Of a stretch of 31,546 nt of DNA, positions 8,806 through 15,973 are shown one piece after another. The stretch spans positions 1 through 31,546 of the forward strand of contig JAICVC010000004.1 in NCBI GenBank assembly GCA_025935515.1, read 5' to 3'. The notes beneath the pieces were generated by a model that worked only from the letters and a program-made list of their open reading frames with translations, was not told the DNA's origin and made no database searches. Both the position numbers and the translations under genes were made by a program. Source of the stretch: Sphingomonas sp. (GTDB lineage Bacteria; Pseudomonadota; Alphaproteobacteria; Sphingomonadales; Sphingomonadaceae). Within the stretch, counting starts at the first letter, position 1, and the number at the start of each line of letters is the position of its first letter.

Positions 8806-10291
8806 GTGGCCGACGAGTTGGCGGAGAGGGACCATCCCCGACGATGGTGACAGCGAGTCGTTCGACCCCCGCAGCTGGGCTCGGCACCCGGGCTCGCCGG
8901 GGCGCCCGGCCAATCGTGGGCCGGAAGGCGCCAAACCCGCACCGGAACAGGCATCCTTCGACCCCGCCACATGGGGCGCGGCGGCGCGCGAACCCGATCG
9001 CCCTCCCGACGGCAGGCCACCCGATCGGAGCAGCGCTCGAACGCGTTTCGCGATACTGTCCGTCGCGCTCCTGATCCTGGCTGGAGTGCTGTCGGCCTAT
9101 TTGTCCCGCCCTGCGGCACCCGCCCCGACCTCGCGGCCGATCGTGCTTGCTCAGCAATCGAGGGACGAAGTCTATCGCCCGCCGGCACCCGAGCCCGAGG
9201 CTGGGCAAAGCCGGCGAATTGTGACGGTCGCTGGGCCGGACGAACTTTTGCAGGCCATTCGCGACCTCGGCATCGATCCCTCCAAAGGCGAGGCGATTAC
9301 GAACCAGGTTCTCGCTTATGTCGGGAATTCGCCCGGCGAGCTGCGAGTCACCGCCGACCTCGCGCGATCGGCCGATGGACAGCTCTCGCTCGGCTGGCTC
9401 GAGGTCGGCCGGATCGATGGAGACGGAGTGAGGCTGACTACCAACGGTGACGGCTTCGACGCCCAGAAGCTCGCCCCCAAGCTCTCCACGAAAACCCTTG
9501 CAGTCCGCGGCGAGATGGGAACCACCTTCTACAATTCCGCCGTCGACGCCGGGGTCGATGATCGCCTGATCAGCGATTTCGCCGCGGCCTTCAACTACGA
9601 CGTGGACTTCCAGTTCGAATTGCATCCCGGCAATATCTTCGAGGGCGCGTTCGAGCAGGATTATAATCCGTGGGGACAGCCGGTCGGCGAACCCCGGCTT
9701 TTGTTCGTGGCGCTGCGCCTCGATAACAAGTCGCTGCGCTTCTATCGCTTCAAGGCGGGAGGGCAGTATGGCTGGTTCGACGTCAACGGCCGCAGCAATC
9801 GCCGCTCGCTGATGCGCACGCCGGTGGACGGAGCGCGGGTCGCCTCGGGGTTCGGCATGCGCTTCCACCCGATCAAGCATTTCATGCGGCTCCATGGCGG
9901 GACCGACTTCGCGGCGCCCGACGGGACGCCGGTCTATGCCTCGGGCAACGGCAAGGTGATCGTGGCCGGCTGTTGTCACGGGGATGCCGGGACGATGATC
10001 GCGATCCAGCACGACAATGGCTGGGTCACGCACTACTTCCACCTCAGCCGGATCGTCCCCGGCATCGCGCCGGGTGCGCGAGTGACGCAAGGCGAACGGA
10101 TTGCCGACGTTGGCCATACGGGGGGCGCCACCGGGCCGCATCTCCACTACGAAGTCGTCATCAATGGCGTGAAGGTCGACCCGTTGAAGGTCGACACTGG
10201 CCAGGGAGTGACCCTCACCGGCGTGCAAATGGCCGCCTTCAGGAAGCAGCGCGACCGCGTCGATTCGGCTCGGGCAGCGGGCGATTTCTAG
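8806..10291 (+). CDS. M23-family metallopeptidase, membrane-anchored, with apparent 5' frameshift
   Basis: LytM/M23 zinc endopeptidases cut peptidoglycan cross-bridges. The peptidase domain occupies the last third: HGGTDFAAPDGTPVYAS (first His and Asp ligands, near 9890), a central region with YFHLS, and GPHLHYEV (near 10140) supplying the HxH pair. A frame encoding a Pro/Gly-rich segment with SFDPRSW and SFDPATW, then a membrane helix (FAILSVALLILAGVLSAYL), is open from 8753, but its only ATG/GTG/TTG start is GTG 9086 inside that helix. Another frame starts at GTG 8806 (MADELAERDHP) and would join it smoothly if the CCCC run at 8836-8839 had three C. The full gene therefore probably begins at 8806 with a one-base indel; the intact annotatable part is 9086-10291. 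It overlaps the convergent CPBP gene by 53 bases. Confidence 0.8.
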
Positions 10292-11117
10292 CGGGGACAA
10301 TCAGCAGCGGCGCGAGCAGGATGGCCAGAGCGAAGGTCATCGCGACGCTGGCGTTGAGGCCTTCCGCCGATCCGCCCCACCAGCGGCTTCCGACGAGATC
10401 GAGGTTTGCGACGGCACCAAAGCTTCCGAGCCCCGGGTTCGGATCGAGCCCGAGCAATAGCTGCTCTGCCCAGTTCCAGGTGAAATGGGCGCCGATCGCG
10501 CTCGCAATCCCGCCGTAGCGATCGGCGAGCAACCCGAACAGGAGCCCGCCGAGGAAGAGATTGAGCACGCTCACCGCCGCGCCGGCGGCGGCGATGAGGT
10601 GCAGTGCTGCGAACGCTGCTGCGGTGACCAGGATGCCGAGGAATCCCCAGGCCCTGGTCAGAACCGGCTGCAGCCAGCCCCGAAAGAAGACTTCCTCGCT
10701 GGTGGCCTGCAGCGCAATCACCGCGGTGCCGCCCAGCAACGGGCCAAGCAACACGCTGCCGGCAGACGGTCGCACAAGTCCGGCGAGGGCCGCGAGCGCC
10801 GCCGCGACAAATAATCCGACGAAGCCAATGCTCGCGCCCAGGACCAGCCGCAGGCCGGCGCGCGGCCCCAATCGCGCGGCGTTGTGTCTGCTGAGCTTCC
10901 CACCGGCCAACCCGGCGGCAAGGAGCAGGCCGAAAACGATCGACGAGGCAATCGCTTCATCCACCGCTGCATTGGGAGCGTCGCCAGTCGGCAGTCCGGA
11001 AAGCAGCGCGGTCAGAACACGCGGCGCGCCGAGCAGGATGATCGCGCACGTAGCCGCGGCCGCAAGCAGGACGGCGATGGCCACGATCGGGCTCGTTCCA
11101 TTCTCCCGCAGGCTCAT
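10239..11117 (-). CDS. CPBP-family intramembrane metalloprotease
   Basis: Members of the CPBP (CAAX protease and bacteriocin-processing) family are polytopic membrane glutamic/metallo proteases; some act as bacteriocin self-immunity proteins. The 292-residue protein is strongly hydrophobic with roughly seven or eight membrane helices. All three family motifs are present: EEVFFR (Glu141, Glu142, Arg146), FAALH (His173) and HFTWN (His211, Asn215), so it is probably catalytically competent. It starts at ATG 11117, 47 bases after the PAAR gene in the same direction, and may be co-transcribed with it. Its substrate cannot be told from sequence. Its position at the end of an effector module makes an immunity-like role conceivable, but that is inference. 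Confidence 0.88.
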   Translation of the reverse strand: MSLRENGTSPIVAIAVLLAAAATCAIILLGAPRVLTALLSGLPTGDAPNAAVDEAIASSIVFGLLLAAGLAGGKLSRHNAARLGPRAGLRLVLGASIGFVGLFVAAALAALAGLVRPSAGSVLLGPLLGGTAVIALQATSEEVFFRGWLQPVLTRAWGFLGILVTAAAFAALHLIAAAGAAVSVLNLFLGGLLFGLLADRYGGIASAIGAHFTWNWAEQLLLGLDPNPGLGSFGAVANLDLVGSRWWGGSAEGLNASVAMTFALAILLAPLLIVPARNRPLPEPNRRGRAAS

Positions 11118-11164
11118 GGAATCAGGCCATTGGGATCACCGGAACAGAGCTCGCGCACCCCCGC

Positions 11165-11458
11165 TCAGCCGCCAATCAACACGGTGAAGCAGCCCGTGAC
11201 GATGACGCCCCCATGAGCGGTCATATCGCCAAGGCGCGCAGCGGGCAGTCCGCCGACGAGCACCGTCATCGAGCCCTTGATGATCACGTCGATCGGTCCG
11301 ACGCAGATCGCCATGTCGCTAACGCGGGCCTGCGGCATGACACAGGTCAGCACGTTGGGCTGGCAGGGAGGAATGATCGGCCCGCCGACATGCGGCACAA
11401 GGCCGGTCACCATCGGGCAGGTGTGCATGTCGGTCACTCTGGCGGCGGGTTGTCCCAT
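11165..11458 (-). CDS. PAAR-domain protein (T6SS spike tip)
   Basis: PAAR proteins cap the VgrG spike of the T6SS and recruit effectors. This is a minimal PAAR protein of 97 residues with no fused toxin domain. It begins MGQPAARVTDMHTCP and contains the repeated pattern of the family: a His/Cys-rich stretch (THTCP-like MHTCP, VGGPIIPPC), VLIGG/VLVGG strands and LGDMTAHGG near the C-terminus. Start ATG 11458 is supported by a GGGAG ribosome-binding site five bases upstream; a TTG one codon earlier is less likely. It lies 47 bases downstream of the unidentified 148-residue gene and upstream of the CPBP gene, all in the same direction. Confidence 0.93.
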   Translation of the reverse strand: MGQPAARVTDMHTCPMVTGLVPHVGGPIIPPCQPNVLTCVMPQARVSDMAICVGPIDVIIKGSMTVLVGGLPAARLGDMTAHGGVIVTGCFTVLIGG

Positions 11459-11505
11459 CAACTCCCTATAATTTCATGGCCGGCTCAGGTCGGCTGCGCG
11501 ATCTG

Positions 11506-11952
11506 TTACGATCGCGGAAACAGTCTCCCGGCCTGGACGTCGATTGTTCGAGCGGGGTCCACCGGCAAAGCGACGCCATCGCGAATTTTCCATTGATGGA
11601 TATGCGATGCGCCCGGCGGATAATTCGGGTCGCTATGTGCCGGATTGAAGTAAAGTCCGGCGGGATATTTGGTCGTAAGATCGTATTCGTATTCGTGTGC
11701 CAGCGGCAGGCGAGCGAGGCCGTAGGCGCGCAGGCCGGCAGAGAGATATCCAGTCGGAAGACCGAGATCGGTTTCGATCTGTTGCGGGGTTTTGCCCTCG
11801 ACAAATTTCGCCAGGGTCAAATAGCCGCTCGCGAAGCCGGCGGGAGCACGCCCGATCGGGACTATCTTGATGACGCGCTTTGGACCGCTGAGCGCCCAAT
11901 CTTCGCGCCGTACAGCTTCATCAATTTCGTGCTGCCAATCACTCCGTCCCAT
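11506..11952 (-). CDS. Unrecognised 148-residue protein in T6SS effector module
   Basis: I do not recognise this family. The protein is soluble, lacks a signal peptide or membrane segment, and reads MGRSDWQHEIDEAVRREDW at its start. The middle contains a helical segment (TLAKFVEGKTPQQIETDLG) and the C-terminal half is rich in aromatic residues, with YEYDLTTKYPAGLYFNP and GASHIHQWKI. Its DNA is visibly less GC-rich than neighbouring genes, suggesting separate acquisition. It sits between the Tlde1-like effector gene (43 bases upstream) and the PAAR gene (47 bases downstream) on the same strand, so it could be a second effector, an adaptor or an immunity protein. Against Tlde1 immunity: that toxin acts in the periplasm and this protein has no export signal. 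Confidence 0.72.
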   Translation of the reverse strand: MGRSDWQHEIDEAVRREDWALSGPKRVIKIVPIGRAPAGFASGYLTLAKFVEGKTPQQIETDLGLPTGYLSAGLRAYGLARLPLAHEYEYDLTTKYPAGLYFNPAHSDPNYPPGASHIHQWKIRDGVALPVDPARTIDVQAGRLFPRS

Positions 11953-11995
11953 CGTTGGCCCCCAACTTTCGTCGCCAATTGGATCTGGATGGATC

Positions 11996-12481
11996 TCAGG
12001 CCGTACTCGCCCAGGTCTGCATGCGCTGCTGGATCATGTCGATGTCGCCGATCGCGACCACGTCGAGCGTCGGCGCCGCCCGGCCCGCCTTTTCGCGCGT
12101 CTTGAGCAATGCGTAGATGTTGAGGACGTTGTCGAAATCCTGCGGCACGATGCAGCCATCGCTTCCGCGCTGGCCGCGGCCATGGATCGCGAAGCCCGCC
12201 CGGCCTTTCATGCTCGTCCCCGCGACGGGGTTCAGCCGGATCCAGTTCTTGCGGCTCTCGTGAGTCTTCAGCGCGTAGGTCCCAAGAGGAAGCGTGCCGC
12301 CGGGATTGTCCTTGGTCAGCTTGACGCCGGTTGCGAAGGGATTGTTCGCGAGCATCGGGTGAACGACGTTGGTCTGCTTGGACCCCGCGCGCCCGCCCGA
12401 ATAGGCGCGAGCGTTGAAAGCATGCCCGTCGATGCTTCCTGTGAGCGTCATCTCGACCACATTATAGGTGAGGTCAGCCAT
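11996..12481 (-). CDS. DUF2778 / Tlde1-like T6SS effector (L,D-transpeptidase-like)
   Basis: Tlde1-family proteins are T6SS effectors that attack peptidoglycan tetrapeptides through an L,D-carboxypeptidase/transpeptidase-type cysteine site. The 161-residue protein has the diagnostic motif IHGRGQRGSDGCIV, with His100, Ser107 and Cys110, and upstream LPLGTYAL resembling the family core (G-x-L-P-x-G-x-Y). There is no signal peptide, as expected for a T6SS cargo. It is the second gene of a minus-strand run that also encodes a PAAR protein, which supports an effector role. The start at ATG 12481 has only a weak ribosome-binding site. A periplasmic Tldi1-like immunity protein is not obvious next to it. 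The motif is seen; activity and delivery are inferred. Confidence 0.85.
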   Translation of the reverse strand: MADLTYNVVEMTLTGSIDGHAFNARAYSGGRAGSKQTNVVHPMLANNPFATGVKLTKDNPGGTLPLGTYALKTHESRKNWIRLNPVAGTSMKGRAGFAIHGRGQRGSDGCIVPQDFDNVLNIYALLKTREKAGRAAPTLDVVAIGDIDMIQQRMQTWASTA

Positions 12482-12589
12482 CGCTCAGTTCCACTTCGTC
12501 ACCCAGAACCGACTTCCAGGTCCACTCGCGGCCTCGGCGCCGTTTCCCCTCAAGGTTTTCGATCCGACGAGCGCACTCGGGGCGATCGG

Positions 12590-13474
12590 TCAGAAGGTGT
12601 AGGCCAGAGCGACGCTCGGTCCGTGCGAGTTCTTCGGTTCGCCGAAGCGGCCAGCGCCACCTATCGAAAAGAAAAACTGCGCGCGGTACCGGAGGTCGAC
12701 CGCGATGTTCCCGCCGAAGCGGTGCTGGTAGCCCACGGTCAGGTCGGGGCCCATGAAGGTCGCATTGTCGTACTGGGGCGCCGCCGTATGATCCTTGTTG
12801 CTGCGGTGACCGATGAACGCGAGGCCGTTGGCGTAGAGCGAATCGGTGCGGGCCTCGTTGAGCGGCGCGACGAATGCCACCCCCGCGCGGCCGGAATAGA
12901 GATCGTAACCGCCCTTGAAGGACGGGAAGGTTGTCACCAGCGTGCTGACGGCGCCGTTGTTGAAGGGATCGGTGGAGGTGGAGGTGACCGTCGGCGTGAA
13001 GCGGACACGGGCCCCTTCGTAGCGAAGCCCGACCATCCACGACCACAGGTCGTTGATGCGTGTTTGAGCCGTGAACTCGAAGTCGCGCCTGCGCAAATGT
13101 TCCTCAGTCCGCTCGAGACTGGTTTGCAGCTGGTCGCGGGTGACCCCGCCGACGGTCACGGGCACGATCGAGCTCCCGCGCAAAGTGAGCCGGCTATCGT
13201 CCGACCCGAACAACGCGGTCAGCGTGAAGGTCGTTTTCGGAAGGAACGAGTCGGAGCGATAGGCGATGCTTCCGCCGACCATCGGCACGATGAACGGCTT
13301 GGAGCTGAAACTCCCGATGTCCCCGGTGCTTTGGCCAGTTCCTCCCCGGTCGCTGTCGGCAGACAATGCGTCGACGACGATCCAAAGCCTCGGTGAGATA
13401 GTGATGTCGTCGGCATGCGCGACCGATGGCACCAGCAGCATGGATGCGAAAGCGAGATAAGCCCGGGTTTTCAT
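12590..13474 (-). CDS. Predicted outer-membrane beta-barrel protein
   Basis: No specific family is recognised. The 294-residue product has a clear signal peptide (MKTRAYLAFASMLLVPSVAHA, 21 residues, cleavage after AHA). The mature part is a succession of short alternating polar/hydrophobic strands, such as FEFTAQTRINDLWSWMVGLRYEG and PDLTVGYQHRFGG, and it ends in ALAYTF, the C-terminal aromatic expected for beta-barrel insertion. The start chosen is ATG 13474, which has GGGGGT five bases upstream; ATG 13486 adds four residues without benefit. It precedes the Tlde1-like gene by 108 bases on the same strand. Whether it belongs functionally with the T6SS cargo genes is unknown. Confidence 0.83.
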   Translation of the reverse strand: MKTRAYLAFASMLLVPSVAHADDITISPRLWIVVDALSADSDRGGTGQSTGDIGSFSSKPFIVPMVGGSIAYRSDSFLPKTTFTLTALFGSDDSRLTLRGSSIVPVTVGGVTRDQLQTSLERTEEHLRRRDFEFTAQTRINDLWSWMVGLRYEGARVRFTPTVTSTSTDPFNNGAVSTLVTTFPSFKGGYDLYSGRAGVAFVAPLNEARTDSLYANGLAFIGHRSNKDHTAAPQYDNATFMGPDLTVGYQHRFGGNIAVDLRYRAQFFFSIGGAGRFGEPKNSHGPSVALAYTF

Positions 13475-13644
13475 TGAGACCCCCATTTCAATGCCCGTCG
13501 CAGCAAATCAGAAAAGGAGGCTGTTAACAACTCTTATTGAAGGGTTTGTTGACGAATTCGTTGTCCCCGGCGCAGCTTGGACATTGCCGGTTATGGCAAC
13601 GTCATGTAATTGGCGAAGCCGGAAATTGGGGCAAGAACGTGCTT

Positions 13645-14562
13645 ATGCTGAGACGCCATTTCCTTGTCGGCGTCGCCGTCGTGGCGGTCAATCTGATGGT
13701 CGGTCCGGCGGCCAACGCGGCCGCGCCGAAGCCGGATCAATCGGTGAACGCGTTGGTGATCGGCATTTCGTACCGCCGGGCGCCGCCGAACTTCCATCTC
13801 GACAACACGGTTTCCGACGCCACCGTCGTCGCGGACTTTCTGCGGTCGGTTCCCGGCCGCCGAGTCTCTTTCGTCAGGGACCCGAACGTCCAGGAGCTCA
13901 GGAGCTCGGTCAACCACTACCTCAACAGCCTCAAAAAGACCGATATCGCCTTCATCTACTACGCCGGGCACGGCGTTCAGATAAACGGTGCGAATTACAT
14001 CCTCTCCGACGATGCGTCGGCGTTGATCGCGATTGCGGAAGTCGTCGTCCAGGCGCGGCAGCGGGCCCGGATGGTGCTGCTGTTCCTCGATGCTTGCCGG
14101 AACAATCCGTTCGCGCGGCAGAATATCGCCACCACCGCCGGACGCTCAATCCAGCTTTTCAGCTCGGAAACCACTGGCGCCGAACTGGACACGCGCGCCG
14201 TCGGGCAAGCAAAGATCACCGCGATTCCACTCGACTCGGCGGCCCTGCGGTCGACCAAGGGGCTGGCCCAGTTCCAGCTCCAGGGACGCGGGGTGAAGGT
14301 CATTTTCGCGACCGACCCCGGCAACGTCGCCTATGACGGCGTCGGATCTTCGGGGAACAGCCCGTTCACGCGATCGCTGGTCAAGGCGCTCAGCCAGCCC
14401 AAGGCGCTCGATGAGGTGCTTGCCGACGTCACCAAGGACGTCGTCGCGCTGACCCACGGCGAGCAGACCCCCTGGGTCCAGGGGTCGCTGGAGGAAACGG
14501 TGTTCATCTCCGGCAAGCCGTCACGATTCGACACCGGCGTCCGGACGATCTCAATCCCTTGA
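13645..14562 (+). CDS. Secreted caspase-family (peptidase C14) protein
   Basis: Bacterial caspase homologues (orthocaspases) are Cys proteases, usually specific for Arg or Lys. The catalytic dyad is visible: His109 in FIYYAGHGVQ and Cys151 in LLFLDACRNNPF. The N-terminus (MLRRHFLVGVAVVAVN, cleavage probably near ANA at 22-25) is a signal peptide; the RRHFL sequence resembles a twin-arginine (Tat) motif. The 305-residue protein is a single caspase domain with no added partner domain. ATG 13645 is chosen since it gives a complete signal peptide and follows a GGGGCAAG stretch; GTG 13639 is possible and a longer frame from 13537 is not favoured. It is transcribed divergently from the outer-membrane protein gene across 170 bases. 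The substrate is unknown. Confidence 0.88.
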   Translation: MLRRHFLVGVAVVAVNLMVGPAANAAAPKPDQSVNALVIGISYRRAPPNFHLDNTVSDATVVADFLRSVPGRRVSFVRDPNVQELRSSVNHYLNSLKKTDIAFIYYAGHGVQINGANYILSDDASALIAIAEVVVQARQRARMVLLFLDACRNNPFARQNIATTAGRSIQLFSSETTGAELDTRAVGQAKITAIPLDSAALRSTKGLAQFQLQGRGVKVIFATDPGNVAYDGVGSSGNSPFTRSLVKALSQPKALDEVLADVTKDVVALTHGEQTPWVQGSLEETVFISGKPSRFDTGVRTISIP

Positions 14563-14749
14563 ACTAATTCCAGGCTGCCAACCTTGTCCCGCAGCTGGCG
14601 AGGCAGCTTGCTGACGATTGTCGGTTCTCCTCGCCCGTTCGTCGAAGGAAGCGCGGGTCTTTTCGAAAGTTAACCTAGCCGCCGGGTGACGTTCATCTTG
14701 CCCGCTCCACAGGCCCTCGAGGGCTTGCAATCCAGAGAGACAATCGAAA
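14563..14749. promoter_or_regulatory. Intergenic leader of the RND efflux operon
   Basis: These 187 bases separate the caspase gene from the efflux operon and should contain the operon promoter. The stretch TTTTCGAAAGTTAACCTAG (about 14659-14677) is the most AT-rich part and could include a -10 region, but I cannot assign -35/-10 boxes with confidence. A weak inverted repeat (GCTGCC/GGCAGC) near the left end might contribute to termination of the caspase transcript but has no T tract. Confidence 0.3.
14713..14724. promoter_or_regulatory. Perfect 12-bp palindrome upstream of RND operon (candidate operator)
   Basis: GCCCTCGAGGGC is fully self-complementary and ends about 25 bases before the proposed TTG start of the adaptor gene. 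Efflux operons are commonly controlled by TetR- or MarR-type repressors that bind such dyads. No regulator gene is adjacent in this window, so a regulator would have to be encoded elsewhere. In GC-rich DNA a palindrome of this size can occur by chance. Confidence 0.3.
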
Positions 14750-15970
14750 TTGGCCGCACCCGTGACTGCCTTACTCTCGCCTCGCCGGACGCTCGCAGCC
14801 TTCGGAGCAATGCTTCTGTTGGCCGGTTGCGGCAGCGCCGGCGATCCGCAAGGCGGTGGCGGCCGCGGTGGGCAGCGAGGGCCCGCTATCGTCGGCTTTG
14901 TCGTCGTCCAGCAAGGCAGCGCCCCGATCCAACAGGAGCTTCCCGGCCGCGTGGCTGCTTACCAGGTGTCGGACGTGCGGCCGCAGGTGTCGGGAGTCAT
15001 CCTCAAGCGACTGTTCCAGGAAGGCTCGATCGTCCGCCAGGGCCAGACGCTCTACCAGATCGACCCCAGCATTTATGCCGCCCAGCAGGCGCAGGCGGCC
15101 GCCAACCTCCCGCGCGCGCGCGCAAGTTCGGTCGCGGCACGGACCAAGGCGTCGCGTGACAAGCCGCTTGCCGACCTGGAGGCGATTGCCAAGCAGGACT
15201 ATACCGACGCGCTCGCCGCCACCCGCCAGGCCGATGCCGCGGTCGCGCAGAACAGTGCCGCGCTGAGGACCGCCCAGGTCAACATGCGCTTCACGCGCGT
15301 CCCGGCGCCGATCACCGGCCGGATCGGTCTGTCCAATGTCACCGAGGGCGCGCTGGTGACCGCCAACCAGGCGGACGTGCTGGCGACGATCACTCGGCTC
15401 GATCCGGTCTATGTCGACATCCAGCAGTCGGCCGCGGACCTCCTCAACCTTCGCCAGGCGCTGGCGCAAGGCGGCGGCGCTGTGCCGACCAGCGCGCAGG
15501 TCCGCCTGAAGCTGCCGGACGGCTCCATCTACGGCTACACCGGCACGGTCGAGTTCAGCCAAGTGATCGTCGACCAGGGCACCGGCACGGTGACGATCCG
15601 CGCCCGCTTTCCAAACCCGCAGTCGATCCTTTTGCCCGGCATGTATGTCACCGCCCAGTTCGCGCAGGCGGTGCAAACCTCCGCGATCCTGGTGCCGCAG
15701 CCGGCGATCACCCGCGATCCGCAGGGTAACGCGACCTTGTTCGTGGTCGGTCCCGGCAACCGCGCGGTCCAGCGGACCGTCCGGGCCGACCGCACGATCG
15801 GCACCAACTGGGTCGTCACCGGCGGCCTCGCTCCCGGGGAAAAGGTCATCACGCAGGGGACCGCGAACCTCAAGGACGGCGCGCAGATCAAGCCGGTCGC
15901 GGCAAACGCGCCGCAGCGGGTCGGCAGGGCGCCGGCGGGACCGAACGCGAACGCCGGCCAGAGCCGCTAG
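14750..15970 (+). CDS. RND efflux periplasmic adaptor (membrane fusion) lipoprotein, AcrA/MexE type
   Basis: The adaptor joins the inner-membrane RND pump to the outer-membrane channel. The 406-residue product has a lipoprotein signal with lipobox LAGC (Cys27). The two lipoyl half-motifs are present: QVSDVRPQVSGVI...GSIVRQGQTLYQID on one side and FTRVPAPITGRIG with VTEGALV on the other, separated by a helical hairpin rich in Ala/Gln, and then beta-barrel and membrane-proximal domains (ILVPQPAITRDPQGNATLFVV). The predicted start is TTG 14750 with GAGAGA upstream; GTG 14762 is an alternative, and no ATG is available in frame. It is followed three bases later by the pump gene. Confidence 0.94.
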   Translation: MAAPVTALLSPRRTLAAFGAMLLLAGCGSAGDPQGGGGRGGQRGPAIVGFVVVQQGSAPIQQELPGRVAAYQVSDVRPQVSGVILKRLFQEGSIVRQGQTLYQIDPSIYAAQQAQAAANLPRARASSVAARTKASRDKPLADLEAIAKQDYTDALAATRQADAAVAQNSAALRTAQVNMRFTRVPAPITGRIGLSNVTEGALVTANQADVLATITRLDPVYVDIQQSAADLLNLRQALAQGGGAVPTSAQVRLKLPDGSIYGYTGTVEFSQVIVDQGTGTVTIRARFPNPQSILLPGMYVTAQFAQAVQTSAILVPQPAITRDPQGNATLFVVGPGNRAVQRTVRADRTIGTNWVVTGGLAPGEKVITQGTANLKDGAQIKPVAANAPQRVGRAPAGPNANAGQSR

Positions 15971-15973
15971 CCG

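Noticed and set aside
8786..10300. Long open frame (504 codons) on the minus strand opposite the M23 peptidase gene
   Set aside because: No recognisable motifs. The opposite strand encodes a clear M23 domain, and high GC produces long antisense open frames.
12474..12604. Frame covering the gap between the outer-membrane protein and Tlde1-like genes, ending ...SVLGDEVELSDG
   Set aside because: No usable start codon within the gap, and upstream it is only a shadow of the outer-membrane protein gene.
14570..14615. GCTGCC/GGCAGC inverted repeat after the caspase gene as a terminator
   Set aside because: Six-base stem with a long loop and no T tract; weaker than expected for an intrinsic terminator.
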